DNA of 64,000 nucleotides from Wyeomyia smithii. Lineage: Eukaryota > Arthropoda > Insecta > Diptera > Culicidae. Under the pieces are notes generated by a model. That model saw only the letters and a program-made list of their open reading frames with translations. It ran no database searches and had not been told where the DNA came from. A program made the position numbers and the translations under genes. Every line of letters begins with the position of its first letter. The stretch's first letter is position 1. This document shows, piece after piece, positions 43,173 to 58,100 of this stretch. The stretch spans positions 51,369,674 to 51,433,673 of the forward strand of contig NC_073694.1 in assembly GCF_029784165.1 (NCBI RefSeq), in the 5' to 3' direction.

Positions 43173-46100
43173 TCACTTGGCCGGATCCAATCGGCCCGCC
43201 GCTTTTTTGTGATGCCCGTGGAGGCTTCTTTTGTGCTTGTTCGAACGCATATGCAATCGCCACTGGTACTCGCCCACGATAGTACGCCGACAGATGTCGC
43301 AGTGGAAGGAGGTTTCCTCGTTCAAGCCCTCCCGCGGGTTTGCCTGCTTCGGGAGTGGCTGTTGCGTGGTGGGACTTCGGCCAGCCAGCGTTGCTTCGAT
43401 GATTTCCTGCGCCGGGCAAGAAACCAACTCTTCCCAGCGGCTAACGTCGGTTGTATCCAAGGCGTACATTGGTGGAACCTAATTTGGTGGAATAGGACGA
43501 CACTGTATTATATAGCCAACAACCGTGAAAATAGATTCTCTCTCCCCCTCCAATAATAGACTACTTAGATCGGCCTAATTATTGCTGGCTGTGCCCTACC
43601 GCAATATATCAATTTCCATTGCACGTGACAGGACTTGGCCTGCTGGCACTCAGTCCTCAGCGGTGAAAGTCCCCGAGGAACGGCTATAAAATTTTATTAC
43701 CTCTCTCTGCGAGTTCGACAGAAATCGATGATTTATCCACTTAATTTGCTTCTTGGAATAACGCCGCGTCACCAGCTTTAAGTTATCCAAACATTTATGC
43801 AGCAGTGCCAAGCCTTCGGGTGGATCCGTTCGCTGGTTCGGTCCTGTGGACTGCATGAACTCCGTTATGAGGCGGTCCTGGTCCCGACCGTACTGGCTCA
43901 GGTAGGTGGCGAATTCCTTGAAACCGATACTTTGCAAAATTCCACGGTGAAAATCGTTGTCCCTAAAAGTATGCAAAAAATTATGATTCTATCGATGGCG
44001 ATGGGATCCATCGCAGGTTGTAGTCGTACTCGAAGGGCTCCACGTATTGCTCGTAAAATCGGCGAATTTCCTCCAGCAAGCCTTGCGCGACCATCGAATC
44101 CACCCGGGCATCCAAGCGGGCGTTGAGTGTTTCCTATTTGGGAGAAAAAAAAACAACAAAAAGCTTTGACGAGGCTAAAATAACGCAGTTGATATCTGAG
44201 CGGAGAAATTAATTATCGCTTTGCTAGTAGTGGAAATATAGCTCTTCCCTAAACAACGAACCAGAGCGATTTAAAAAAACATGTTAGTTTTAATTCTAGA
44301 TTTAAAGTTAGCTCGTAGTGGCAGCGAGGATAAAAAATTTTCGTTTAGTTTTTAAGATACCTTTAAAATTATAACACTAGATTTTATTGGCCGTTGAACA
44401 TTTTTTTGTATTGTGCCGTTTCAAATAAATGTTGTGAACAGAAAAAAAAGGCTCTTTGCTGCACTATATTGTATCATAACACGTGAGTAGTTATACATTC
44501 ACCAAAGGTTCATCTTTCACCGTTTGTTGTAGAATCAATAATAACATACGACCTTATCCGCATGATTATTTGTCTTGTTTCACGGACATTCCGCATTCCA
44601 CGGCCCGTTTGTTCGCGGTCATCTGTTTTCGGTCTGGTAAATGCAAATTCACATTGTTCTTTTTACCCGAACAGCATGATTAAAAACACTTTAATATATC
44701 GAGAAAATCATTAAAAAAATAACCATCCAATAATCTCCGTCGATAAGTACACTGAGTACAGGTATTTACGCAGCAACCCATAAACAAAATTTGTGTTACC
44801 GTCAGCTGTGGTGAGATTGTGCCAGTGGGGGTTGTGCCGGTTGTGCCATCCAACCCGTGACTTGTCAGCCATCTCTTCCGGGTCAGAAGAGTAGTCTTTC
44901 TTGGTTAAGTATTCGAGGAAACTTATTCAAGAATGTTTGATCTTGTAATAGCTATGAGATGGCTGACAAACAATGGGTTTGTGTGCCACAATCTCACCTC
45001 CACAAGCACAATCTCACCTTGCTCTACGGTACATTGGAAAACGTTAATTCTTGTAAGCCAAATATATCATCATCATCACCTCGAACGTGCACGCATCTTT
45101 TGTTTTTGTTTATTATTTGCAATGTTTGACAGTTTCGTGTTGTATGAGTTGGCTCGAATAGCTTCTAATGCCTCTAAGATAGGGTAGATTTATCAGCAAA
45201 CATAACCTTATACTGGTCTGGTGCATCGCTACTCCTAGTTATAATGTAAAGTTTTTGACCAAAGATTTGCTTGAAATCCATATTCACATAGGTTTTGTAG
45301 TCCATTAAAATACATCCATTGAATTTCGTCAAACTTCCTCTCACAAACGCTTAGCACGCTTCTAGGCCACCAAATACTGATTCAAGTACCCATTCGGATG
45401 TTTACTGGCGCTGTAAGATCTATAGTTGTTTGATAGCTGGTGTTTAACCCTACTTCAGATAGATATGCCAGAATCGGATTTAACGCACCTTTATACCTTC
45501 CTCGTTGACTCTAGGTTTCCAGTTCCAGTTTTCTCAAAGGTTCTTCAGAACCCTTAGAACACTTTACGTTGGATTGCGCCTTTTTATCTATAATCAGTAA
45601 ATTCTAGAGAACAGCAAAAATAAAATGAACACAGATGTTACATCAGACTTCGAACAAAATCCTCATCAAACGTGTTTTTTTTTATTTCAGATTTAGAAGA
45701 AATTTACTTGCCAAACACCTGAAAGACCAAACAGTCTCTAGTCCACAATACTCCCCGGAACGATCATTAGGTATTGCTTCGGGGAGCGGCTTTCGTGCTT
45801 TATGCATTTTTTTCTAACGCATGTTTGCAACTCTGAAACTACTCGGGAGGCGGCCGCACTAGCAGCTTCGCAGTTGTTTGGGTCTTCACACATCCTCCGC
45901 CTAGATTGTCCGGAGTAGTCCAGTTCGCTCACTGTCATCATGTTACTTCACGCGCGCGAAAAGCGAGAAGACATGCTCAGTAGTTTTTTCCGCATCCACG
46001 CACTCGGGACACATGGGGAACCAGCGTGTCTGAACTTATGTATATACTGCCGGAAACAACCATGACCCGACAGGGTCTGTGTCAGGTGGAAGCTCACTTC

Positions 46101-49100
46101 TCCATGGCGCCTCCCGACCGAATACATCGGTGCATTTATCCACCCTTCAGGGAATTGGACCATTCTAGCTGTCATCTGACCATCGAGGATGATATTCTGG
46201 TACCTCGCATGCCCATTGTATCCAGGTCCGAATTAAAGCGCTGGGGGCCCGGGGCAAAAATTTCAGTGAAGCCCTTTTTCCTTAAAAAAAATAGTTGGAA
46301 TTTTTTAACTCTTCACTGGAAGATGACGAGCAAAAAAAAGAGTGGTGACTTTTTTGTCTTCACGTCTGCCCCAGAACTAGGGGGGTCCCTCGTGTCAAAA
46401 GGCCCAGGGCATTTGCTCCCTTTGCGTCGCTGAAAGGCATCGTGCCAGACAAGATGCAGATTGTGTCTTATGACGCTATACGATACGCGCTCGAAACCTT
46501 TAGGCACTTGAGCCTGTAGGTGCTTTCTAATTCACCACGTAAAATGTTAGCTGGCCCACACTTGTACAACGAAACCGGTTCATGGATGCTCCTAAGCACG
46601 AGAACTATGAACGCATTATTCACGTCAACCGTGACGATTGCGCAATAGCGTATTCCCCTTCTCTTGCGCCTGAGTGCAACCTTCACCATCTTGGTGACGG
46701 AGGAGATAGTATCCAGCGTGGACCTGCACTTCCGGAAGCCGAACCGCCTGTCTGAAAGAAACAGTCATCCAGGCACCTCTGCATGACTGCCTGGAACAGC
46801 CCTGGGGCCGTTCTTATCGACAGCCTGATTGCCAGGTTAGGGATATCATCCGGTTCAGGTACTTTGCTCACCTTTAGAGAGTTGGCTCCCCCTCAACTTC
46901 GACTCGGCTGTCGTCGCTCCGACCATCCCTGGTCTATGTCTGAGATACTGGAACGTCGGACGTGAGACTCGATTGCCGGAAGCCAAGGACTTGGCTCGTG
47001 GCGTGGAAATAGTCTGTCGATGATACGCTCCAGCATCGCTGGTGATCGCCTTGTAGGTGCCAGCGTACCTGTGGTCTTGGTCAATACGATCCTGTAGGCG
47101 TCACCGCACGGATTCGTATTGGCACTCGCATATAACCTATCGAAACAGGCCTTCTTGCTTGCCTTTATCGCTATCTCGTCTCTTTGCCTTGTCGAATACC
47201 TCCCAATATTGGCCAGAACTAGGTTGAGCTTTGCCTAAACCTGCAACAAGATATGACCCCTCTGGTCCCCTCTGGATTCCCTATCAACAGCCCAAACGTT
47301 GAAGTCGCCCACCCCTACCAGCGGCGTTAAGTCCGTTAGCTCCATAGACAACATGTCGACTCTCTGAACGAACCTTCCGGTAGACCAACGTGGCGGAGCA
47401 TGGCAACTGCAGTAGAACACTCCGTTTTCAGGACTTATCCGCAACTCAGTTATCGTTTCCGAAAAGGGATATGGTAGGGGTCCGGTACGAAGGCGATTTC
47501 CAACAACGACTAAGTGGCTGCTTGATGTAGTAGCTGCTGGGCCGCAAAGCAATGGTTCAGGTTCAGCTGTGTAACTCTTAAACCCGTGGTTTCACAGCCG
47601 GTTTACCGCCTGGGCACCTGGGACCTCCAATGAAGTGGTTGGCGTCTCGTTTTCCGGAACATACCATACACTTGGGAGACTTTCCGTAGTCCTTCGCTTT
47701 ATGACCTGCACCACCACATCGCCTGCCGACTCCTATCAGTTCTCTTTTAGGTTTATGGCTTATTTCTCCCTCAAAGCACCGGAAGCAAATGTCCGGTTGC
47801 TGTTGTATGCCCAGGGGGCATACAGACCAACCGAACTATAATTTACCTTCCTTCAATGCCAGGTTAGCATCCGCCGACGCTAGTCGGATGGTAGCTACCA
47901 GGGTCCCCGCCGGACCTTTCAGGAGACGTATTGACTCCTTAGCCACCTCTGACCCGCACTTTGCTTTGAGGGTTTGTGTAATGTCGCACCCCTTGGTGAT
48001 TTCATCCAGGTTTTTGAGCTTGAGAGTCACCTCTGAGGTGAGTGCCCATACTGGCACAACTTTCGCCAGGACCTTCTCGGATACCGTCTTGTAGGTCTTA
48101 GCGTCCCTCCGGAGCTCAAGTATCATCTCGCCAGTGCCCGATCGGCGGATACTCCGCACGTCTGCTCCCGGATCCCCCCGTCTGCTGGGTTTCACCCCTC
48201 ATCTTTTTCAGGACTTCTGAGTACTTAAACCCATCCGTCTTGAGAGTAAGGGTGTCCCCCAATCTTCGCGCCTTTTCGACCTTTTTTGGTCTTTGATATC
48301 TGCTTACCCTTTAGAGCTTTAGAGCAAATTGCTTCATTGGTCGGACAGAATGAAATAGCATTCTTCAGCCGGGACCACAAGGCAAGGGTCGTAATTAGAA
48401 AGACAGCAGCCACCAAGCAAGTTTCTATCAGATTCCATAGATTGCTTACCTTACCAAACAGTCCCAAGCCGTGGTGTGGCCTTTGCTGTACGTAAGAGTC
48501 GTCCCCATTCCACTCGGTCCATGGCTGCAGTTCGCCAGCTCTGCAGTCTGCGTAGGGTCCGCAGGTCGTTTTCCACCTGATTTCAAGACCATCTTAACCG
48601 GGCTGTCGTCTGACGAGCAGCTTTATTGTTTTTCAGCCGACCAATCTCGTCCTCCACCTCCAGAAGATCGGGGGCTGGAATTCTGATGTCTTCTGCTCGT
48701 GCACCAAGATCAGTTGCCATACCGTCCTCGCGCTCTACTGCATCGCCGTTTAGATGCTCGTCGAAGTGCGCCTCCACCTTTCGATCACCTCACACTCGTC
48801 TGTAAGGAGGTTGCCGTCCAAGCTCCTGCACATATCGGCTTGCGGTACGAAGCCTTTACGGGAGCTGTTCAGCTTCTCGTAGAACTTCCGAGTGTTGTTA
48901 GCTTGGTACAGCTCTTCCATCGCTACGCGATCTCGGTCCTCTTGCTACGCTTCTTCCTTCGGAGGACTGAGTTTTGGCTGTTCCGTGCCTGTCGGTATCG
49001 TTCCACGTTCGCTCTCGTACGTAGTTACAGCATTCTCGCCAGTGCTGCATTCTTCTCCTCGACTAACCGTTTGCATTCGCCGTCAAACCAGTCATTTCTA

Positions 49101-52100
49101 TGATTCGGGGCCCTTGTACCTAGTAGCGCTACAGCATTGCTACCTATGGCGGATCGGATGCTCCTCCAGCCATCTTCAAGGGTAGCTGCGCCAAGCTGCT
49201 CTTCCATGGATAGCTCTGCCTCCAGCTGCTGCGCGTATTCCTGTGCAGCCTCGGCGTCCCGCAGTTGCTCAATATTTGGTCGCGGCGTTCGACTTCGGCG
49301 GGTGTTATACACCGTCGATAGTTTTGAGCGCATGCACACAGCTACTAGGTTGTGGTCTGAATCTATATTCGCACTGCGGTAGGTGCGAAAGTTGATGATG
49401 TCGGAGGAAAACCTGCCGTCGATTAGAACGTGGTCGATTTGGTTCTCTGTCTGTTGGTCGGGTGATATCCAGGTGGATTTGTGGATACCTTTACGGGGGA
49501 AGAAGGTACTTCGGACTATCATACCACGGGAGGCCGCAAAGTTTACGCACCGATGGCCGTTATCATTAGACACGGCATGCAGGCTATCTGGTCCGATTAC
49601 CGGTCTGTACATTGCCTCCCGTCCTACCTTAGCATTCATGTCCCCAATAACGATCTTCACGTCCTGTCGCGGGCAGCTATCGTAGACCTGCTCCAGCTGC
49701 GCGTAGAACGCTTCCTTCTCGTCGTCGGGTCTTCCTTCATGTGGGCAGTGCACGTTGATGATGCTGTAGTTGAAGAACCAGCCCTTTATCCTCAACTTGC
49801 ACATCCTTGCGTTGATCGGCTGCCACCCTATCACGCGTTGGCGTATCTTACTTAGTACTATGAAGCCGGTTCCCAGCTCGCTGGTGGTACCACAACTCTG
49901 GTAAAAACAGAAAGTAGCCGCCCGGTGCCCGCTTTTCCATACCTTCTGTCCTGTCCAACAAAGTCGTATCCTGGAAAGCAGAGCGATTTGCAGTTCCATG
50001 TCCCAAGTTTACAATCGTAGTCCTTATTTCGTTGCCTAGGTCCATGCCGATTGTTCCGATCCGTATTATCTTTTACGTTGTTTGTAACATATTGTTTTCC
50101 GGGGCGGCTCGTTGGGCCTTCTTCAACCCCCTGTCTCGCCGGGGGACCATCGTGTCAGCTCTGTTTAAAGTCCCACGCTGCCACCAGGACATTGATCAGC
50201 TGCTCCTAACATGGATATCAAACGCTGTTTTGAGCCGCACCATCTTGGTGAACAGACGCTCGGGTTGGCGAAGCATTTCCTCTACCGTCGGAATATGGTT
50301 TACGCGCCATTGATCGCGTCGCACCTTCTCACTTAGCTATTGTCGGATGACAACATTGCCCAGGCAACAACAACCAGTTGCATCCATGTTTCAACCGGCA
50401 GTCTAGTGTAATCATATGACTCGTGGAGGTGTGAGATAGGAACTAGCTATGTTTGATGCTCCTTCCAGGTTGTCAACTCACCATTTGAGTTTCCATAGAT
50501 TGATGACGAGTGTTTTAATATTTTAAATAATTAAAGAATAGATTCAATATATTGATTGATTTTTCTCTATTCTCATGGGGAACGGTATGCCTTGACATGA
50601 CGTATTCCTCACGATGTGGTTTCGCAATTTGTGATAAAATGTTACAAGGATGGGAGGGTTTAATTTAGAAAATTTGCATGACATGCTTTATGAATGTCAC
50701 CTTACTGCTTAAAATCTAATTATGAGAAAAAGTTAGGAATATATATTTTTATTTTTATAGACTATAATGCAAGTCAAGCATATTTCAATTTTTTCTTTTA
50801 AGGCAGTAAATGAAGAGATGAAGGGGGGGGGGGAAATGAATTAACTGATAATTCCCGGGAAAATATTAAGCCCGAGCAATTGATTATATAGTTATAACGT
50901 ATTCAGCAAGATTTTAGACAGTATATGTCCTTCCTGAAAAATACAGCCCTAGTAAGGGAGCATACCGAATATAAAATACTACGAACAATCCAGATATAAA
51001 TACGGAACGGAATGGACCTAGGCGAACGAAAAAGGACAACGATTTTTGGAAACTCGGTGCTTGGAATGTAAGGACTCTACTCGAACCGGCACGGGCGAGT
51101 ATCCTGGCTAGAGAGCTGCGGAAGGTGAATGTGGAGATTGCAGCTATCCAAGAGGTGCGGTGGCCGAAATCGGGAGAACGCGAATTTCGGGCAGTAGATC
51201 CTATTGCGGACACTTATTTAAGTACCACATCTACTATAGCGGCGGTGTGAAAGCAGAAAGAGGAGTCGGTTTTGTGTTAATTGGAAAACAGATGCAGCGT
51301 GTCATTAGATGGAGGCCGATCAGTGACCGTATATGAGTGTTGAGAATTAAGGGCAAATTCTTCAACTACAGCCTAATAAATGTGTACGCACCGACCAACG
51401 AGAAACCCGATGACGGAAAGGAGAAGTTCTATGAGCTCCTGGAAAAGACTTACAATGATTGCCCAGGACACGATATGATGATTGTCATCGGAGATGCAAA
51501 TGCACAGGTCGGGCAGGAAGACTTCTTCCGCCCCGTAACTGGTAGGGAAAGCTTCCACTCTACCACGAACGACAATGGCCTGAGGCTTGTGAATTTCGCT
51601 GCAGCTTTGCTCTCAAATTAACCACGTTCTGATTGATGGACGGCACTTTTCAGAGGTTGCAGACGTGAGGTCGTTCAGAGGACCGAACGTTGACTCGGAT
51701 CACTATCTCGTAGTAGCCAAAATCCGCGCCCGGCTGTCCAACGTGTTGAAATCCAAGGCAACAAGGAGGATGCAGTTGAACATCCAGCGGCAATTAACTT
51801 AAGGAGTGGCTGCAGAGTACTCGCAGAAGGTTGATGAACGGATTGAGGAAAGAGTTGAAGGTAACCTGTATGAGCAGTGGAGACACATCTACAGTTCGAT
51901 CAGCACTACAGCGCGAGAAGTGTAGGGTACAACTGCGGCAGCTGCGTCCAATGAGTGGTTTGACACTGAGTGCCAGCGAGTGACGGAGGAGAAGAACCGC
52001 GCCAGGGGTCACATGTTGGCCACGCCTGTGACTCGTCAGAGCGTGGGTAGATATCGAGATGCTAGAGCCGTTGAAAAGAGACTCCATCGCCGGAAGAAAC

Positions 52101-55100
52101 GACAGCATGGGAAGCGTCTTCTTGCGGAGGCGGAAGGTTTCTTCTCCAGGCACGATGCGAGGAACTTCCACAAGAAGGTCAACGGAATCAGGAATCGAAA
52201 CGTGTCAGCCCCTGTCATGTGCAACGATAGGGAGGGGAACCTGATAACCGATAAAACAGAGGTGGCCAGGCGTTGGAAGGAACACTTCAGTGTGTTGGAA
52301 ACAGGGGAGTCGAAAGGAGCAGGATGACTATTGAGAATGATGGTCAAGCTGTGGATCCACCACCCATGGACGAGGTGAAGAAAGCAGTGAAAGAGCTGAG
52401 AAACTGCAAGGCAGCTGGGAAGGACGGCATTCCCACCGAACTCTTCGAAGTCGGGAGCGAAGAGCTGTATCGTGCCATCCATCGGATCATGCTGAGAGTG
52501 TGGTCTGATGAAGAATTGCCCTCGGACTGGTTGGAGGGTCTCTTATGCCCGATCTACAAAAAAGGTCATCGCATGGACTGTAGCAATTAACGGGGCATAA
52601 CTTTTCTCAACACCGTGTACAAAATTCTCTCCCGCATCCTGTTCCACAGACTGAGGTCGTTGCAGGAGACCTTTGTTGGTGAGTACCAATGCGGTTTTCG
52701 AGGGGGACGCTCCACGACGGACCAAATATTAACCTTGCGACAAATCCTCGATAAATTTCGAGAATTCAACTTGCAGACGCACCATCTGTTCAAAGACTTC
52801 AGGGCAGCGTACGATTCAGTTAAGAGAAATGAGTTATGGCTCATTATGCTCGAACATGGCTTCCCAACAAAGTTGATTAGGCTGATACGTGCCACCCTTG
52901 AAGGTTCTACATCAAGCGTCAGGATAGCCGGTGAGATATCGGAATCTTTCGTGACGTTAGATGGTTTGAAGCAGGGTGACGGGCTGTCCAACTTATTGTT
53001 CAACAACGCATTGGAAGGTGCTATACGGAGGGCTGGTGTGCAGAGAAGCGGCACCATTATTACGAAGTCGCACGTGCTTCTCGGTTTTGTGGACGATATC
53101 GACATCATTGGTATCAACCGTAGAGCTGCGGCAGAGCCCTTCGGACCTCTCAGGAGGGAAGCTGCGAGATTAGGGCTTGTCATAAACTCTGCCAAAACGA
53201 AATACATGGGGCCTGGCAGAGTGCGTGGTAGTCCGTCGGAGGTTGGTGCTGCGGTGGTGCTAGATGGGGAAACATTTGAAGTAGTCGACGAATTTTTTTA
53301 CCTGGGAACATTAGTGACATGTGACAACGAGGTTAGCCGTGAGATAAAGAGGCGGATAGCAGCCGCAAACAGGGCCTTTTACGGATTACGTAACCAGCTA
53401 AGGTCCCGCAGTCTGCAAATCCGTACTAAACTTGCACTCTATAAAACACTGATTCTTCCGGTGGCTCTCTACGGCCATGAATCATGGACGCTGAAAGAGG
53501 CTGATCGGCGAGCTCTTGGTGTTTTTGAGCGTAGAATTTTGCGTTCAATCCTTGGCGGCAAACTAGAAAATGGTGTTTGGCGCAGACGCATGAACCATGA
53601 AGTGTACCAGGCATACAAATCGGCGGATTTAGTCAAGCGGATTAAACACGGCAGGCTTCAGTGGGCTGGGCATGGAGCGAGAATGCCGGATGAGCTTCAA
53701 GCGAAGGCTGTATTTAGCAGGAATCCCGATAGAGGTCGTCGACTTCGGGGTAGACCCCGCACTCGTTGGATGTGTGCTGTTGACGAGGATAAACGCGAAA
53801 TAGGTGTTAGGGGCGATTGGAGAATAGCAGCCCAAGACCGAGGGACATGGCAACGTATTCTGGATTCGGCACTGGATCGATAATCGGTCTGTCGCCTTAA
53901 AAGTAAGTAAACTAAGTAAGTAATCGATCGAAGCAGAATACCTTGCTGAATGACAACCAACGACAATTCAGCAATAAGACAACCACAAGAAGAACATATG
54001 AGAATGTTCCTTAGTTCACTTTAAGCCTGTGATTGTAAACAGCTGCTGTAATCATTTAATATAATTAGAGCATAAGCATGAGCATAATTGACCGCCCGCG
54101 GTTGCTACTCCGCTATTGCCAGATCAGCTGTACTTACACAGGGAACCAACAGATGATGCTTGAGAATAATCATTTAATATCATTGGAATATGGATATTAA
54201 ATACTCTGGGATCTATCCTTTAAAAATTATTACACATTTATTCCTGAATTTTTTACCAAAAAAATGTTGTACCTTTTTCATTGAAAAAAAAAATAAGAGA
54301 AAAATTCAACTCTTTTTAAATTTAAAACTGGTACTTTATTTCATTTTTCTTTCTGATAATAGTTTTTCTCTCGGTGTTTTTTTGCAAAGCATTAATAATT
54401 CTCTGCAACTCGTTCCTTAAATCTTTTTCTCTTCAACTTAAGTTTTCTGAACTAAGATATTTTTCCACCCGCAGAAAATACTCAATTTGCTAAGACAAGT
54501 ATATGTGCAACGTTTTATTCAAATCAAAAGAGGTGGATTGCATTTTTATGTTTCATGTGAAGAATCGGTTCACAAATCTTGCATTACTCTAGGCACGTGT
54601 GAGGTTTCGTGTTCAAATCAGAATTCGAAAGCTTTACCTATAACAAATTGTGGCAGCGCTTTACCGAAGCTCACAGAAACGGAAAAGCTTCGAAACGTCA
54701 CTACTGACCGATGGCATTATTCATGTTTATGCACCGCCCGCCTGCTTCCCACACTCAACCCAGCTAGAGCATTTGCGAACCAACAAAGTTTGATGGCAAT
54801 GCACCCACCGCACTGCAGTCAAAGTATGAATGGAACTGCTTTCACGCTGCAAATCGGTGTCAGCGGCGCGAACAGAGCGTGAGTAATTGGCAAATATAGT
54901 AGTCTGTCCGTTCGTTCGTCTGTCCGTCCGTCCCGCCCACCCAACACCGACCGCGATGCAACGATTCATTCATTCATAAAACCCTTGTGTTTTAGATTTC
55001 CGCGCACACACCAAGACTGGTAACGAAACACAACCGGGCATCAAATGATGACGCCCACCAGTGACGAGCGCCGAATGGCAAAGGTTTACTAGATAAATGA

Positions 55101-58100
55101 ATGAAATAAGTAAGGATACAGTGCGGAATCATCGATTTGGTCCCAACCCATGAAATTTTTTTTTCTGGAAACCAGGCATTTACTACCACGATAAAATGAT
55201 ATTAGGAATTTTAAAGCGCAATCTAGAAGGCTTACGAGTCTTTTAGCTGGCACTGTGGAGAGCGCTCACATGACGATGGTTCCGATTTACTAAGTGGGTT
55301 GAAGCCGGAATGATTGTTCATCGCGAATTGCCCACCTTCGGTCCTATGGTATCGTCGTTTCGCATCTCTATGTCACTGTGTCAAAGCGTGACTGTGAGCC
55401 AACATGCGCAAATAATTGAGTTAGCGAGCATATCTACAGTCGAGACTAGTTACAGCAGCAATGTTATGCTTCCGGAAAACAGGAAATGAAATTACCGCCA
55501 ATAAGTGGTAGACTTGTATAGCCAAATGACGCGCGTTGAATATCACTTCACGATACTGTCTCTCAAGATGAATTCGTAAATCGGTTTAAAGGAGCTTGCA
55601 TTGCAGGAAATAGTAGGATGTTGTATCCCATATACGACCGCGTAACTGACGTAAAATTACGCAGTTTGTATTAACAATGCAGCAACAAATTATTAAACAT
55701 AAGGTCTACTATTGTTTGTTTAAATCAAGTCACTCTTCATGTAAAAGGGTGGTGGCTCTGAAAAGAACCGTTTTTGGAATTGTTGATAAACGGTAATGGT
55801 AAAGTTGACTTTCTACGCTATGATCGGTGATGATGGTTACGCACTGTGGAATAAAAGAAATCTGTATCACATTAAATATAACGTTGTCAATCTTACATAA
55901 CTCAGAGTTTAGAATATGGAGTCATCGCCAATGACAACTGGTCACAGAGTTAAACTCCTGTTTACGTAATATGGCAAAAAGTAGAAGGTTTTATCTGACA
56001 CACAACCACATCATTGACGTAGGACTACTTCGAGTAATCGTTCAGTGGCACACAACACAGTGAGTAAGAGGATAGAAAACTAGAATTACCACATCTTTGA
56101 TTTTTACATGCTCAAGTCATTGATTTCAATTTCTTCACCGCTCTATTTTCATTAGGTTTCATTGCAACGACATATCCAGCACAAAGCTACTCCCTACTTT
56201 CACCCAGCGAATGACAATACTGGCTCGTTCTTGTCGCGTTAAAAAAAATATAACTCTCCATTGAAATTGGTGGTGGCGCTGAAAAGGGCCGTTTAAATTT
56301 ATAATTTAAGTTTTCCATGTAGCTGAAAGAAGAGGGGTCCAGTAGGGTCGTTTTTGGTTATTTTCTTCCTCCAAACCTACGATTATGGTTATGCACTACG
56401 AATAGAAAAGAGAATTGGTTTCTTTAAACATAAAATTACAATTTTTACATGTTTTATAAATCAAAAAACAAACCTAGCTCCAACCTACAGGTATAACCTA
56501 TTTTGCTTCGTTCTAAAAATTCAAGTTCATTGGATAGTAAATTAGTAATTACCTCCATGACTCTTTTCAGAAAACTTTTTCCTTCAGTATTTTGAACAAG
56601 GCCTACCTGGGGCTTCAAGCGACAAAGAACTCACTTCACGCGAAGGTCTGGCCACCTCGTCCGACGGACCGGCCAAAGGATCGACCACTTCATGTGCCGA
56701 AGTACCCTCTGCTTCCCTCTTCCTTTTGCGATGCAGTCTGGTGCGCTCCGTTGCCGTCATGGTTGACTTATTCACGCCAGCTTTCGCTTGCTCGCGAACT
56801 CGCTTGCGATGATTTATATTTGTCACCTCTACGGTTGAACTGTTAATGAATAAGGTACTCATAACACCATCTCTTTAATATCCCATATGGGTTCGAATTT
56901 GTGTAATTCGAAATTGCACTAATGCCAATTTCACAACAGTTCAACACACATCACGCAGCTGTCAATAGATTTTTTTGCGTTGATTTTTTCTATTGATAGT
57001 AAACTTTCATGAACTGTAGTAGCACTGAAATGTTGAAAATTCATTCACTGCTTCATTTGAAAACATGTGGTCGCCCTTAAAAGGACGGGTTGGTTTTAAT
57101 TTCAGCAAAGCTAGGATTTTATTCGTATTATGATGGCTACATTCCTGTTTTCTTCGAAAGCAGAACAGCTTGGTTATTCGGAAGAACATCTCCCTGGGAA
57201 TGGTGACACCAGGCGGAAGTTTGTTCAACGCCTCATCGTTACGGATGGCCAATAGGGTGGGACAAAAAATAAGTACTAGCTCCAATGCACTTTTCGTGTT
57301 CCTTATGGGTCCTGTAACCACTGTGTAACTTTTCAGATCGATCGGTGGAACCCCTGATTTGCGCCCGATTTTTAAAGTTTCCATACGATTTTATATGGGA
57401 AAATCCACTTTTTCAAAACTTATCCTCTAGAAATTTCCCGTTGGCTCCTAAAAATATACCAATACATGATATTTGTAGGAAATTTTCCTGGGAATAATTC
57501 TTCTGAAGACTGTAAGGCGCTACAAAATTTGTAGAAAGAGTTTTTCACCTTAAACTGATCGAATGTCTGACGAACGGCTCAACATTGAATTTTTCCAGCA
57601 ACACTGCTGCAGCATGCTGCTGTTGCAAACTCAACAACGTGATGAGAAACAGTTTCGCGTAGAATTAAGCTTGAAAGCGTGATTTTTCGCTCATAGTATC
57701 TTCGGAGAAAATGCTTAGAATATCAATCCCTATATTTTGATAGTATTCGTTGTGTGATTTATACCCCTAAAAGTGAGAAATCAGCTTTCTAAACACCCCT
57801 ACGTAGTGAAAAACATTTTCGTGTGGGATTAAGCTTGAAGGTATGATATTTTGCTCACGTTATCTTCATTATCGGAGAGCTTGCTTAAAATATTAATTAT
57901 TAAGTTTTATTGTAGATTGATTACTCCCCCTAAAAGAGGGAAGTAAACTTTCTAAACACCCACTTCGTGTGACAACTTGGGTTCTGGTGCCAATTCAATA
58001 GATCATACCCTGGTGTCTTTCAGAAAGGAGTTTGGTAGATACATAGCTACAATTTGCGCAGATACATGGCCAGCAGGTCACTACGAACCAATGAGGTATA

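Noticed and set aside
46230..46425. GC-rich GGGGCCCGGGGCA / GGCCCAGGGC stretch inside the R1 copy, possible MITE
   Set aside because: It clearly interrupts R1, but I could not define matching ends or a target duplication.
54487..54882. 131-codon plus-strand open frame
   Set aside because: Cys-rich but without recognisable domain, splice context or poly(A) signal. Probably chance.
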